The notes: generated by a model from the sequence alone, not told the origin. Counted from the stretch's first letter, positions 10,171 through 20,051 are shown. The stretch is 64,000 nt of DNA from Maribacter algarum (ex Zhang et al. 2020) (GCF_005885635.1 NZ_VATY01000001.1:1054001-1118000), one strand, 5' to 3'. Translations and numbers: made by a program.

Positions 10171-10215
10171 TTCGGAAAATTAATTTACAATAGTATGGAA
10201 TAATTGTTTTGGCAC

Positions 10216-10245
10216 AAAAAACCCTTTGATAAACAAAGGGTTTTT
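10216..10245 (-). terminator. Rho-independent terminator of the lipocalin-like lipoprotein gene
   Basis: Stem AAACCCTTTG/CAAAGGGTTT (left arm 10216-10228, right arm 10234-10245, loop ATAAA) lies 19 bp beyond the stop at 10264 on the minus strand and is followed there by a T run. Confidence 0.8.
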
Positions 10246-10263
10246 ATATTATTTTTTTGAAGA

Positions 10264-11361
10264 TTACTTTCGATAATATGAATTTTCTGAACTTTCTTCT
10301 CCTGGGCCTAGTCTTATAACATCATCAATGAGAAAAATCCCAATCTCCGCAAAAATTGCTCCCTCACCGGGTTGATAAGTTGATGTTTCTGTTTCACCAT
10401 TCACAGTATAAACATCCTTAGACATAATTAAAATCAATTCATTGGTATCTTCTACATATGCCCAATTACCGTTTGTTATTTCGGTACTTTCGACTTCATC
10501 GTAAAGGGCTTCGCAGGATTCTTTTGATTCGTTAAACCTTATTTCTTTGCTATAGTCGTCATTTGTGTATTCAAAAGTTCCATCAGCTTTGAAAGTAAAT
10601 GAAGAACTATTCGTCAAATAGCACCAATAATCCGCAGTAAAAGACCCCCCGTTGTTACAATTGAAAACTTCATCTCCACTGCAATCTTGCTCACCAACTA
10701 ACGTTGTAGTAGATTGCCCACCAAAAATATCAACTTCTTTGAATAGATTCCACTTTCCTTCTATTTTTGAACTACCTCCCCAACTTTCAACTGTAACGCA
10801 GACCTCTTGTGGGTTACTTATATTTCCTTCTACATCGTAAACACATATTTCATAACAGAATTTACCTGGCTCAATTGTTGAGTTAAAGTCGATATCAAAA
10901 ATAGCCTCATCTGTTTTAAGTCCTTTCAAACTTGCTGCGGGTTTTTTAAACCTTCTCCTCCGTAAAGATTTGTCATTCTTGTTTGAATTATTGCTCTCAA
11001 GTTTTACATCAAAATAAGCATCTGAAATATTTCCCTCTATTGATTTGAATTGAATATAGGCCCCAGTAACGTCTCCATCAGAACTAAAAGCTATATCAAA
11101 GCCTTCATTTAACAATGCAGATTTACTTGTATTCGAAAGGTCTAAAGAAATTGCTCCATTTGGAGTTGGGGGCGCACCTTCCATTTTTGTTGCCCCTTCA
11201 ATTAATACATTATCCGTTACATTTTCTATGTCCAAAGCTGTGCTCTCTAGTTCTTCAACTTCTTCATCAAAAATATCGGCTATAGTGTTTGCGGTTTCCT
11301 TGCCGCAAGATGTCGTAAGTATTAATCCTGCTATCAATGCAGTTCTTAAAATAGTTTTCAT
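10264..11361 (-). CDS. Lipoprotein with lipocalin-like C-terminal domain
   Basis: 365 residues from the start at 11361, chosen because it gives a signal peptide with lipobox LTTSC (Cys19); the longer frame to 11448 would bury this signal. The acidic linker after Cys19 leads to a beta-rich middle region of Ig-like appearance (about 75-200). A C-terminal domain follows that begins GKWNLFKEVDIF and contains FKADGTFEY and WAYVEDTNELIL, the pattern of the lipocalin-like domains common in Bacteroidetes lipoproteins. Several paired cysteines suggest disulfides in the periplasm or on the surface. No substrate can be named. Confidence 0.75.
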   Translation of the reverse strand: MKTILRTALIAGLILTTSCGKETANTIADIFDEEVEELESTALDIENVTDNVLIEGATKMEGAPPTPNGAISLDLSNTSKSALLNEGFDIAFSSDGDVTGAYIQFKSIEGNISDAYFDVKLESNNSNKNDKSLRRRRFKKPAASLKGLKTDEAIFDIDFNSTIEPGKFCYEICVYDVEGNISNPQEVCVTVESWGGSSKIEGKWNLFKEVDIFGGQSTTTLVGEQDCSGDEVFNCNNGGSFTADYWCYLTNSSSFTFKADGTFEYTNDDYSKEIRFNESKESCEALYDEVESTEITNGNWAYVEDTNELILIMSKDVYTVNGETETSTYQPGEGAIFAEIGIFLIDDVIRLGPGEESSENSYYRK

Positions 11362-11476
11362 GTTTATGTTATTGATTGGTTGATTGTTAGTAACGTTCAA
11401 AAGGAATTTACTAGTACAAAAGGAGCAAGGTTTGTTGTGAAGCCGCAATTAACAATCATCAAACAAGGAAAAGCCG

Positions 11477-11484
11477 TAGCTTTG
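11477..11484 (+). promoter_or_regulatory. Candidate -7 element for dxs
   Basis: TAGCTTTG matches TAnnTTTG and lies 20 bp before the GTG start of dxs. This supports that start, although no clear -33 element was seen. Confidence 0.45.
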
Positions 11485-11503
11485 TAGCTTCAATTTTTCA
11501 AAG

Positions 11504-13282
11504 GTGTCTCAACATATTCTTAATAAAATAGAATCTCCTAAGGACCTTCGCAAATTAAATGCCGGCGAACTATTGCTACTCGCCCAAGAACTTCGCGAAT
11601 TCATTATCGATATCGTAGCTACTAAAGAGGGGCATTTGGGAGCTAGTTTGGGGGTCGTTGAACTGACTATTGCTCTTCACTATATTTTTGATACTCCGAA
11701 TGATAAACTTATTTGGGATGTAGGCCATCAAGCCTACGGGCATAAAATCTTAACAGGTAGAAAAGAAATTTTTGAATCAAATCGGCAACTGGGCGGAATT
11801 AGCGGCTTCCCTAAAATGAGCGAAAGCGAATTCGATGATTTTGGAACTGGCCATAGCTCTACTTCCATTTCAGCTATTCTAGGGATGGCGATTGCATCTC
11901 AGTTAAAAGGAGATTCTAGCAAGCAACATATCGCGGTAATTGGGGATGCATCTATTGCCAGTGGAATGGCCTTTGAAGGTCTAAACCATATGGGTGTAAC
12001 CGATGCAAATGTATTGGTAATTCTAAATGATAACGCCATTGGAATCGACCCTAGCGTCGGTGCCCTAAAAAAGTACTTGACCAACGTAAAGAAAGGTACT
12101 GCTAAGGATGAGAATATTTTCGAATGTCTAAATTTTGATTATTCGGGACCTATTAATGGCCACGACTTAAATGCCCTATTAACCGAACTAAAACGACTAA
12201 AATCTATTTCAGGCCCAAAACTTTTACATGTAATTACTACCAAAGGGAAAGGTTTAAGACAGGCTGAAGAAAATCAGGTAACCTACCATGCCCCCGGCAA
12301 ATTCGATAAAAAAACTGGAGAATTACATAAAAAATCTCTCGGGCAGCAGCCCTCAAAATATCAAGATGTCTTTGGTCATACGATAGTAGAACTAGCTAAG
12401 CAGAACGAAAATATTGTGGGAATTACTCCGGCTATGCCTACAGGGAGCTCCCTAAAATATATGATGGAGGAAATTCCGGATCGTGCTTTCGATGTTGGTA
12501 TTGCTGAACAGCATGCCGTTACTATGGCAGCAGGAATGGCAGCGGAAGGCCTAGTACCTTTTTGCAACGTTTACTCCACTTTTTTACAACGGGCGTATGA
12601 TCAGGTAATTCATGATGTGGCCTTGCAAAACCTACCTGTAATTTTCTGTTTAGATCGCTCAGGACTGGTCGGACAAGATGGGGCAACACATCACGGTGTT
12701 TATGACATTGCGTATTTAAGATGTATTCCTAATCTTATTATTTTCGCACCCATGAATGAAATCGAGTTGCGGAATATCATGTTTACCGCACAACTTGGTT
12801 TAGAACATCCGATTGCAATACGATATCCTAGAGGTAGCGGTGTACTTCAAGAATGGAAAACTCCTTTTGAAAAAATTGAAATTGGCTCTTCCGAAGAATT
12901 AAAAAAAGGTACACGAATTGTTGTTTTGTCAGTCGGACATATCGGAAATATGATATCAGGATTACTTGAAGAAACAAATCATTTAGGAGAAATCGGACAT
13001 TACAATATGCGTTTTATCAAACCTTTGGATAAAAGACAATTGGATTCGATATTTACCAGCTATGAGCAAATCATAACCATAGAAGATGGATGTAAAACTG
13101 GTGGATTTGGCAGTGCTTTATTAGAATATGCCAATGAAAAACATTTTACGAATCCCATCCATATTCTAGGAATTGATGATGTGTTTATTGAACATGGTAC
13201 CGTAGAAGAATTGTATCAACTTGTTGGACTTGACCAAATATCTGTAAAGGCAAGACTAAAATCTATACTAGATGAACTTTGA
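11504..13282 (+). CDS. dxs: 1-deoxy-D-xylulose-5-phosphate synthase
   Basis: Thiamine-diphosphate enzyme that condenses pyruvate and glyceraldehyde 3-phosphate, the first step of the MEP isoprenoid pathway. It is 592 residues, slightly shorter than the E. coli enzyme, as usual in flavobacteria. Seen: ThDP/Mg motif GDAS (147-150) with NDN (175-177), the catalytic-Glu segment VGIAEQHAV, and the DRSGLVGQDGATHHG loop. The start is GTG at 11504; no nearby ATG would keep the conserved SPKDLRKLN N-terminus. The downstream DUF3078 gene begins 4 bp after the stop, indicating an operon. Confidence 0.96.
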   Translation: MSQHILNKIESPKDLRKLNAGELLLLAQELREFIIDIVATKEGHLGASLGVVELTIALHYIFDTPNDKLIWDVGHQAYGHKILTGRKEIFESNRQLGGISGFPKMSESEFDDFGTGHSSTSISAILGMAIASQLKGDSSKQHIAVIGDASIASGMAFEGLNHMGVTDANVLVILNDNAIGIDPSVGALKKYLTNVKKGTAKDENIFECLNFDYSGPINGHDLNALLTELKRLKSISGPKLLHVITTKGKGLRQAEENQVTYHAPGKFDKKTGELHKKSLGQQPSKYQDVFGHTIVELAKQNENIVGITPAMPTGSSLKYMMEEIPDRAFDVGIAEQHAVTMAAGMAAEGLVPFCNVYSTFLQRAYDQVIHDVALQNLPVIFCLDRSGLVGQDGATHHGVYDIAYLRCIPNLIIFAPMNEIELRNIMFTAQLGLEHPIAIRYPRGSGVLQEWKTPFEKIEIGSSEELKKGTRIVVLSVGHIGNMISGLLEETNHLGEIGHYNMRFIKPLDKRQLDSIFTSYEQIITIEDGCKTGGFGSALLEYANEKHFTNPIHILGIDDVFIEHGTVEELYQLVGLDQISVKARLKSILDEL

Positions 13283-13286
13283 AATA

Positions 13287-14411
13287 ATGAAACCCCAAAA
13301 CTTTTTTTTCATACTCTTTCTAGCTGTTCAATTGGGCTATTCCCAAGATAGCATTCCTAATCCTTTGATGCCAGATTCTACCATCGTTGCTCCAATATTG
13401 CGCGATAGCATGCGAATAGATACCATTGTAATTAGAAGAACACAACCAAGGGTCAAACAAACAGCGGAGCCGGTTAACATTATGAATACGACCATTTCAT
13501 TCAAAAAAACCAAACCTCTATCTGAGATTCAAAAGAAATTTGAGGTGCCAACATTCTGGCAAAGTGTAAACCTAATTGGTCTCAATTTTAGTCAAGCTGC
13601 TTTCATCAATTGGAATGCCGGGGGTAATAACTCCATCGCAGCCCAGGCAAATGCCCGTTTTGAACGAAACTATAAGTTCAGGTATTTTCAGTGGAACAAC
13701 ATTTTGGAAACTCGCTACGGCATTAATCTTCAGGAAGGTCAAAAAATAAGAAAAACCGATGATGCTATTCGAATAAGTTCTACAGTCGGGTATCGCCGGG
13801 ATACGATTAGTAATTGGTACTATTCGGTGAAGGCAAATTTCAATACCCAATACACTGATGGTTTTAAATATCCTGATCGAGAAACTCCTATTTCTAGGGT
13901 TATGAGTCCGGGTTATTTTTTCTTGGGTGCAGGTACCTCGTACATATCAAAAGGACAGAAATTAAACATTTACATCTCGCCAATTACTCAAAAAGCCACC
14001 TTCGTTTTAGATCAAGAGTTGGCGGATAAAGGAGCATTTGGAGTAGAAAAAGCAGTACTAGACCCTGATGGTAATATCGTCGAACGTGGTAAAAACCTTT
14101 TTCTCGAAGTGGGCTTTTTAATCACCAATGATTGGGAAACCCAGCTTATGGAGAACATCGCCCTAAAACATCGGCTAAACCTCTATACGGACTATATCAG
14201 AAGTTTTGGGAACATCGATATAGATTGGGAACTCAATGTAAACCTAAAAGTCAATAAGTATATCGTCACCAATTTAGGCACACATATTATTTATGACGAT
14301 GATATTTTATTCGATGCGTTGAAAAACGAGGCAGGAGAAGTTATTAATGAAGGGCGTCCTAAATTACAGTTCAAACAGCTCTTAGGGGTTGGAGTGGCAT
14401 ATAACTTTTAA
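13287..14411 (+). CDS. DUF3078 domain secreted/outer-membrane protein
   Basis: 374 residues with a cleavable signal peptide (MKPQNFFFILFLAVQLGYSQ). The body is beta-rich with the DUF3078 signature NWNAGGNNSIAAQA followed by WNNILETRYG and the alternating aromatic/polar strands of an outer-membrane barrel. The start at 13287 is preferred over 13272 because it places the signal peptide at the N-terminus and avoids overlap with dxs. It is cotranscribed with dxs by spacing. Its 3' end overlaps the dgt stop by 4 bp, tail to tail. Molecular role unknown. Confidence 0.85.
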   Translation: MKPQNFFFILFLAVQLGYSQDSIPNPLMPDSTIVAPILRDSMRIDTIVIRRTQPRVKQTAEPVNIMNTTISFKKTKPLSEIQKKFEVPTFWQSVNLIGLNFSQAAFINWNAGGNNSIAAQANARFERNYKFRYFQWNNILETRYGINLQEGQKIRKTDDAIRISSTVGYRRDTISNWYYSVKANFNTQYTDGFKYPDRETPISRVMSPGYFFLGAGTSYISKGQKLNIYISPITQKATFVLDQELADKGAFGVEKAVLDPDGNIVERGKNLFLEVGFLITNDWETQLMENIALKHRLNLYTDYIRSFGNIDIDWELNVNLKVNKYIVTNLGTHIIYDDDILFDALKNEAGEVINEGRPKLQFKQLLGVGVAYNF

Positions 14412-15751
14412 AGTTGTTTCCCCATAATTTTATTATGAATATGCACCGCGGCACTATCAGAAAGACTAGCCACATAGCAACAGGAATTCAATAAAATCTG
14501 ATAAATAGAAATATCAGTCCGTCTATAAAACTCTGGAAGTGTGCTAAGCATTAAACCATCATAGTTTGAAGCCTGCCCTTCTTTCTCTCGCACTAAGGCC
14601 GTGATATATACGTCCAAGATATCGGAAATGATTTTATAGCCCGCTATCTCCTTTTCAATGACTTCTTGCGATTCATATATCTTTTCTACACTCAAAGAAA
14701 TGATATCGGTAATCTGCGCTTCATACTTACTTTTATCCATTAAGGAAACAGCGAAGGTACCATCCAAAATCGCCTCCTCGTTCTTGATAAAGACATCGAT
14801 AGCATCTTGAATTAATGTATTTATAGCCAATGCGCGTAAGTAGCTTAACCGGTCTTCTTTATATTTTAAGGAATTATACTTATTGGTATTTATACTGTCT
14901 TTTACCAGTTTGATTAAATATTCCAAGGCATAATCTTCGGAAATCAATCCAAGATTAATTCCATCCTCGAAATCAATAATGGTGTAACAAATATCGTCAG
15001 CTGCTTCTACCAAATAGGTCAACGGATGCCTTGAAAAGCTTATATCTTTTCCTGAACGTGTTTGTAACAGTCCAAGTTCATCAGCTACTTCTTTGAAACT
15101 CTCTTTTTCCGATTGAAAGAAACCAAACTTCTTATCCGCGATATGCTTGGTCGGTTTTTTAGGGAGCGATTCCTTCGGGTACTTCATAAAAGCACCCAAG
15201 GTCGCGTAACTCAATCGCAATCCGCCTTCAACTCCTTCCCGAGTTTCCGTTAGCAATTTAAATCCGTTGGCATTTCCTTCGAAATCAATAATATCTTGCC
15301 ATTCTTTATCCGTCAATTGCTCCTCGTACTTCTGACCAGCTCCTGTTGCAAAATACTCTCCTATGGCCTTTTCACCACTATGGCCAAATGGCGGATTTCC
15401 GATATCATGCGCCAATGCCGCAGCAGCAACACTAGCTCCGAAATCATTAAAACGATAGCCGTGCATTTCCTGCAAATGTGGATGTTTCTCAAGTAACATT
15501 TTACCAGCGATTCGACCTAAACTCCTGCCGACAACCGATACTTCTAAACTATGCGTCAGACGTGTATGAACAAAATCGGTTTTGGAGAGGGGAATCACCT
15601 GAGTCTTGTCCTGTAGACTTCGAAAAGCCGAGGAAAAAATGATACGATCGTAGTCCACTTCAAACCCTAATCGGATTTCATCTTGTTCTTTTCGGAGTCT
15701 TTTATGTGTGTCGCCAAAGCGTTTTAAAGAGAGAAGTTGTTCCCAGTTCAT
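14408..15751 (-). CDS. dgt: Deoxyguanosinetriphosphate triphosphohydrolase-like protein
   Basis: HD-domain dNTPase that splits dNTPs into nucleoside and triphosphate. It is 447 residues. Metal-binding residues of the HD superfamily are visible: TRLTHSLE (His67) and AHDIGNPPFGHSG (His115-Asp116), with a later Asp in VEAADDICY. Length and the N-terminal RIIFSSAFRSLQDKTQV segment fit the dgt type used in Bacteroidetes. It is divergent from the TonB-receptor gene, and the shared intergenic region carries the 11-bp-periodic array described separately. Confidence 0.92.
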   Translation of the reverse strand: MNWEQLLSLKRFGDTHKRLRKEQDEIRLGFEVDYDRIIFSSAFRSLQDKTQVIPLSKTDFVHTRLTHSLEVSVVGRSLGRIAGKMLLEKHPHLQEMHGYRFNDFGASVAAAALAHDIGNPPFGHSGEKAIGEYFATGAGQKYEEQLTDKEWQDIIDFEGNANGFKLLTETREGVEGGLRLSYATLGAFMKYPKESLPKKPTKHIADKKFGFFQSEKESFKEVADELGLLQTRSGKDISFSRHPLTYLVEAADDICYTIIDFEDGINLGLISEDYALEYLIKLVKDSINTNKYNSLKYKEDRLSYLRALAINTLIQDAIDVFIKNEEAILDGTFAVSLMDKSKYEAQITDIISLSVEKIYESQEVIEKEIAGYKIISDILDVYITALVREKEGQASNYDGLMLSTLPEFYRRTDISIYQILLNSCCYVASLSDSAAVHIHNKIMGKQL

Positions 15752-15824
15752 GGTTTTGTTTTAATAGCCCGCAAGATACCAAAATTTGCCAGTACCCATA
15801 AACATTAGGCGCACCAAGAACTCC

Positions 15825-15914
15825 TTAACATTTAGGTAATATAGTAACGTTTAGATAACCCTTTTACAATACACTTTTAACATATGGGTAACCCGACTTT
15901 TACAAGTGTATAGT
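15825..15914 (+). promoter_or_regulatory. Pho-box-like array and -10-like element before the TonB receptor
   Basis: Seven-base units occur with 11-bp start-to-start spacing: TTAACAT (15825) and GTAATAT (15836); then, shifted by 8, GTAACGT (15844), ATAACCC (15855), a weak ACAATAC (15866), TTAACAT (15877), GTAACCC (15888) and TTTACAA (15899). A TATAGT hexamer follows at 15909-15914. The 7+4 geometry is that of a PhoB box. The identity of the binding regulator is inference. Confidence 0.6.
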
Positions 15915-15956
15915 TTTTTTGCAGCGGTATTTAAAATCAAACATAGTAAAACAAAA

Positions 15957-18740
15957 ATGAGAAAACTTTTAATTGGCTTGCTGTTGCTCGCCACTGCTCA
16001 AATTACTGCACAAGAAACAGGAAGTATTGTGGGAAAGCTAACGGACACAGATTTTAATAATGACCCATTAGCTTTTGCAAATATTCTTATCGAAGGCACA
16101 ACTAAAGGAACTACCTCGGATTTTGACGGTCTTTACGAAATCGCAAATTTAGACCCAGGAACTTACACCGTTGTTTACAGTTTCTTGGGCTATGAAACCA
16201 TTACTAAAGCCGATGTTGTTGTCGAAGCTGGCAAATCTACTACGGTTGATGTCGGTCTATCTGCGGCCGCAGGTGTGGAACTCGAAGAGTTTGTAGGCAC
16301 AGGCACAACAAAAAAAGAATCTGAAGCTGCCTTGTTGTTAGATCAAAAAAATGCCACAATTGTAAAGGAAAGTATTGGCGCGCAAGAATTGTCATTCAAA
16401 GGAATTAGTGACGCAGCAGCTGCTGTGAACAAAATTTCTGGGGTGTCAAAACAAGAAGGTGGAGGTAATGTTTATGTTCGTGGTCTTGGTGACAGGTATT
16501 TAAATACGACGTATAATGGTCTTCCAGTACCATCAAATAATATCGAAAAGAAGAATATCGATTTGAACTTGTTTTCCTCTGACGTCATTCAAAACGTTGG
16601 GGTGAGTAAAACTCATGCAGCCAATTTCTATGGAGATTTTGCTGCTGGTAATGTTGACATAACCGCTAAAGAACATACAGGTGACTTCTTTCTTGATGTA
16701 GATCTTGGAACTACTGTAAACACAAATGCTGTCGGAACTGATTTTGTAAAAAGTGAAGGCACGGGTTATTTTGGATTCTACAATAGATATAGAAACAATC
16801 CGTATGCAGTATTGCTGTCTCATGGAGTTGATGCTATTTCCTCTGAAGGAAATACAGGTGTTTCAGGAAGCTTTGCTAGCGGAAAGTCTTGGAATATAGG
16901 TGATGCCTCACGATTAAGTGTGTTTGCAACCGCCTCATTCGGAAACTCTTTCGAATTCCGTGAAGGTCCTGCAGTAGATTATACAACCGTTGAAAAGAAA
17001 CGTTTTCCAAACTCAGAACAATACGAATATGGAAGAAATACAACGGCTATGGCGAACATTGTTTATCGTATCAATGATAAACACAAGGTAAAATACAACT
17101 CACTTTTCATAAATGACGCTACAGATGAGGTTTCCTATTTTGGAACCAAGGGCTTAGGTAGCAATCGTGATGCGATTCTAGATACAGACCGTGGTTTCTA
17201 CCAATCTAACGTACAATTCAGTCAGGACATGATTTTTGTAAATCAACTTCTTGGAACTAGTACCCTGAGCGAAAAATTAAAATTGGACTGGGGAGTTGGT
17301 TACAACAATGTTCTAGCACGCCAACCAGATCGTAAACGTATCTCTGTTGAACGTTATGACCTTGAACTGGATAATGACGAATCTACTAACGGTTTTTTCT
17401 TCAGTAACATAGCTTATGATAACCAACGCTATTTTCAAGATATCGAGGATAGTGAGCTGAATGCTCGTATCAACCTCTCTTATGATATATCGGAAAAATT
17501 GAAATTCAACTTCGGTTATAACGGTCGTTCGAAACAAAGAACATTCGAAAATATCCGTTACGGATATGATTTCATACAGCCCAATACTCCCGTTGGAGAC
17601 GTAAGGAATTTAGATGGTGTTTTTACTCAAGAAAACTTAGGTACGGTTTTCAATACAGTAGTATTCAATGGCCTTGACCCGCAAAACGGATTAGGTAACA
17701 CAAACTTACCGGGCAGATTCGAAAATACATATGAAGGAAATTTAAATGTACATGCTTTTTACACCGATGCTGTTTACAAAATCAGTGATAAGCTATCATT
17801 TGTACCGGGTATACGTTTAGAGAAGTTTAATCAAGATATCACCTATGATGTGATTAATTTACCTGCTACTGATCCAGGGGCAAGAGACGCTAGCGAATTT
17901 TTCATCCTTCCAAGTTTAAATGTGAAATACGCCTTGAACGAAGATCAAAACCTTCGATTCTCATTTAGTAGTACGGTTTCAAATCCGGAATTTAAAGAAG
18001 TTGCACCATTTGTTTATGAAGATGTCACACAACGTATCGGAGGTAACCCTAATCTATTGAACGACCCAGCGTTTTCTAGAATATATAACGTTGATATAAA
18101 GTACGAGTGGTTTATGAAACCAAGCGAACTTTTATCGGTTGCAGCTTTTGCTAAAGCGATTAACGACCCTGTTAACTTGGTAGTAGCCAACGATGCTACA
18201 GGAACACAACGTTTCTTTAGAACAGGAGATCAAGCACAAGTACTCGGTTTTGAATTTGAGGTGCGCAAAGCCTTGATTACTGATGCTGATGAGCAAAGTG
18301 TTTTATCAACAGGTATCAACGCAACATATACATATACCAAACAAGATTTGAAAGGGAGCAATGGTGTTTTCTCAACAACATTTGACAGAGAATCGGACCA
18401 ATTGCAAGGGGCCTCACCTTTATTATTAAATGCAGATTTAAGCTATCGCCCAACCTTCGGCTCGTATAAGCCTGTTGCCAACTTGGTCTTCTCTTATTTC
18501 TCTGACCGTATAGATGCGTTGGGTTCGGGTCAACTCGGAAATATTATAGAAAAAGCAGTTCCCACCCTTGATTTTGTATGGAAAAACAACATTAATGAAA
18601 AGATGGAGCTTAACGCAAGTTTCAAAAATCTTCTAAACCCAACTATAGAGAGAGTACGGGAAGTTGAAGGAGGAGACGTTACGCTCTCAAGTTTCAAAAG
18701 AGGACTCAATATCGGGTTTCAATTCAAATATAAATTCTAA
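15957..18740 (+). CDS. TonB-dependent outer-membrane receptor
   Basis: 927 residues from the ATG at 15957, which gives the signal peptide MRKLLIGLLLLATAQITAQ; the frame is open upstream to 15906 but that part has no signal character. Domains: carboxypeptidase-D-regulatory-like domain (about 22-105), TonB plug (about 120-240, with GGGNVYVRGLGDRY), then the 22-strand barrel ending in an aromatic residue (FQFKYKF). No SusD partner follows; instead a beta-helix lipoprotein lies 27 bp downstream. That receptor/lipoprotein pairing, the promoter array shared with the PiT transporter gene and the neighbouring genes suggest uptake of phosphate or a phosphorus compound, which is inference. Confidence 0.93.
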   Translation: MRKLLIGLLLLATAQITAQETGSIVGKLTDTDFNNDPLAFANILIEGTTKGTTSDFDGLYEIANLDPGTYTVVYSFLGYETITKADVVVEAGKSTTVDVGLSAAAGVELEEFVGTGTTKKESEAALLLDQKNATIVKESIGAQELSFKGISDAAAAVNKISGVSKQEGGGNVYVRGLGDRYLNTTYNGLPVPSNNIEKKNIDLNLFSSDVIQNVGVSKTHAANFYGDFAAGNVDITAKEHTGDFFLDVDLGTTVNTNAVGTDFVKSEGTGYFGFYNRYRNNPYAVLLSHGVDAISSEGNTGVSGSFASGKSWNIGDASRLSVFATASFGNSFEFREGPAVDYTTVEKKRFPNSEQYEYGRNTTAMANIVYRINDKHKVKYNSLFINDATDEVSYFGTKGLGSNRDAILDTDRGFYQSNVQFSQDMIFVNQLLGTSTLSEKLKLDWGVGYNNVLARQPDRKRISVERYDLELDNDESTNGFFFSNIAYDNQRYFQDIEDSELNARINLSYDISEKLKFNFGYNGRSKQRTFENIRYGYDFIQPNTPVGDVRNLDGVFTQENLGTVFNTVVFNGLDPQNGLGNTNLPGRFENTYEGNLNVHAFYTDAVYKISDKLSFVPGIRLEKFNQDITYDVINLPATDPGARDASEFFILPSLNVKYALNEDQNLRFSFSSTVSNPEFKEVAPFVYEDVTQRIGGNPNLLNDPAFSRIYNVDIKYEWFMKPSELLSVAAFAKAINDPVNLVVANDATGTQRFFRTGDQAQVLGFEFEVRKALITDADEQSVLSTGINATYTYTKQDLKGSNGVFSTTFDRESDQLQGASPLLLNADLSYRPTFGSYKPVANLVFSYFSDRIDALGSGQLGNIIEKAVPTLDFVWKNNINEKMELNASFKNLLNPTIERVREVEGGDVTLSSFKRGLNIGFQFKYKF

Positions 18741-18767
18741 TAATCACAAATAATAAATTACTACTCC

Positions 18768-19949
18768 ATGAAAACAAGCAAGTTTCTTTTAGGTTTTTTT
18801 ACATTAACAATTCTATTGGTTGGTTGTGCTGCTGATGATACAGCAGATGTTATTATTAATCAAGAAGGTGGAAACCCTACAAATCCGACAACTCCAGATA
18901 GTAATGAAATTGGAGGAACCCTTTCTGAAGACCTAACCTTAACCACGGGAACGGAATATAAATTGACCAGTGCATTAATCGTCCCTGAAGGATTTACACT
19001 AAATATCGAACCAGGTGCTGTAATACGAGCTACTACAGGTGCTGATGTCTATGTTGCGGTAATGCAAGGTGGAAAAATCATGGCAGAGGGTACATCAACA
19101 AACCCTATCGTTTTTACTTCTGATTCAGCAACACCAAACCCTGGAGACTGGGGCGGTCTTATCGTTTTAGGGAAAGCGCCTATCAATTCTGTTACCGGTG
19201 GTGATGCGACATCTACCTCTGAAATTGGTGGTTTACCTTATGGCGGAAGCGCAGCAGATGATAATTCAGGAATTCTCAAATATTTACGTATCGAATACTC
19301 CGGTGGTGCAGCAGACGCATCTTCAGAGAACAATGGATTTTCTTTCTATGGTGTCGGTAATGGAACAACTATCGAATACATACAAGCATTTGAAGGAAAA
19401 GATGATGGCGTTGAGTTTTTTGGAGGAACTGTAAACGCATCATTTGTATCTGTTATTGGTGCTCAGGATGATTCTATCGACTGGACAGAAGGTTTCACAG
19501 GAACCTTAACTAATGTATATGTTGAACACAGACAAGCACACGATAAAGGAATTGAAGGTGATGGTTTCAACACTGATATAGGAAACAATTCAGACCCATT
19601 ATTCTGGTCTGCTCCTACTATCAACAATATTACCATTAACGGAAATGGTTCTTCTAATGAGAATGAAGCTATCCGACTAAGAGCAGGAACTAGAGCACTT
19701 TTTACCAATGTATTGCTATCAGGTTTTGCCGAAGGTTTTGATTTAGATAGTGATGGTGCCGACAGTCCGACAGGTCAGGGCGTTCTTGATGGTGATACAG
19801 GTGTTACTAACATATCTTTTGACGATGTTACAGTAAACCTTAAAAATGATACTGGCGATACCTTTGGAGAAGCTGAATTCTTCACAGGAATCGGAAATGG
19901 AACTGGAGCTGATTACAGTTCTTGGAACGGTGGATGGACGCGTAACTAA
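18768..19949 (+). CDS. Beta-helix-like lipoprotein, partner of the TonB receptor
   Basis: 393 residues with signal peptide and lipobox LVGC (Cys20). After a Thr/Asn-rich linker, short repeating strand-turn units (GAVIRATTGADVYVAV, GGKIMAEGTSTNPIVF, GDWGGLIVLGKAPI, ILKYLRIEYSGGA, TIEYIQAFEGKDDGVEFFGG) suggest a right-handed parallel beta-helix. It starts 27 bp after the receptor gene and is followed by a strong terminator, so the two form an operon. The family often accompanies SusD-less receptors in marine flavobacteria. A surface capture role is plausible but unproven. Some databases label relatives 'multidrug transporter', which the sequence does not support. Confidence 0.8.
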   Translation: MKTSKFLLGFFTLTILLVGCAADDTADVIINQEGGNPTNPTTPDSNEIGGTLSEDLTLTTGTEYKLTSALIVPEGFTLNIEPGAVIRATTGADVYVAVMQGGKIMAEGTSTNPIVFTSDSATPNPGDWGGLIVLGKAPINSVTGGDATSTSEIGGLPYGGSAADDNSGILKYLRIEYSGGAADASSENNGFSFYGVGNGTTIEYIQAFEGKDDGVEFFGGTVNASFVSVIGAQDDSIDWTEGFTGTLTNVYVEHRQAHDKGIEGDGFNTDIGNNSDPLFWSAPTINNITINGNGSSNENEAIRLRAGTRALFTNVLLSGFAEGFDLDSDGADSPTGQGVLDGDTGVTNISFDDVTVNLKNDTGDTFGEAEFFTGIGNGTGADYSSWNGGWTRN

Positions 19950-20006
19950 GGATATGAATTATGTTTGATTGGGCTATAGGATACTAGAGCTTAATTAAAT
20001 ACCACT

Positions 20007-20039
20007 GAAAGCCCCGCATTGCTGAGGGGCTTTCTTTTT
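20007..20039 (+). terminator. Rho-independent terminator of the receptor-lipoprotein operon
   Basis: A perfect 9-bp stem GAAAGCCCC/GGGGCTTTC (20007-20015 with 20026-20034, 10-nt loop) is followed by TTTTT. It ends the receptor-lipoprotein operon just before the next promoter array. Confidence 0.88.
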
Positions 20040-20051
20040 GATGTTGATTTG

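Noticed and set aside
15863-15869. TTTACAA as an extra unit of the receptor array
   Set aside because: It fits the unit consensus but is three bases out of the 11-bp register, so it was not counted.
15957-19949. SusC/SusD pair
   Set aside because: The gene after the receptor encodes a beta-helix-like lipoprotein without the helical TPR scaffold of SusD.
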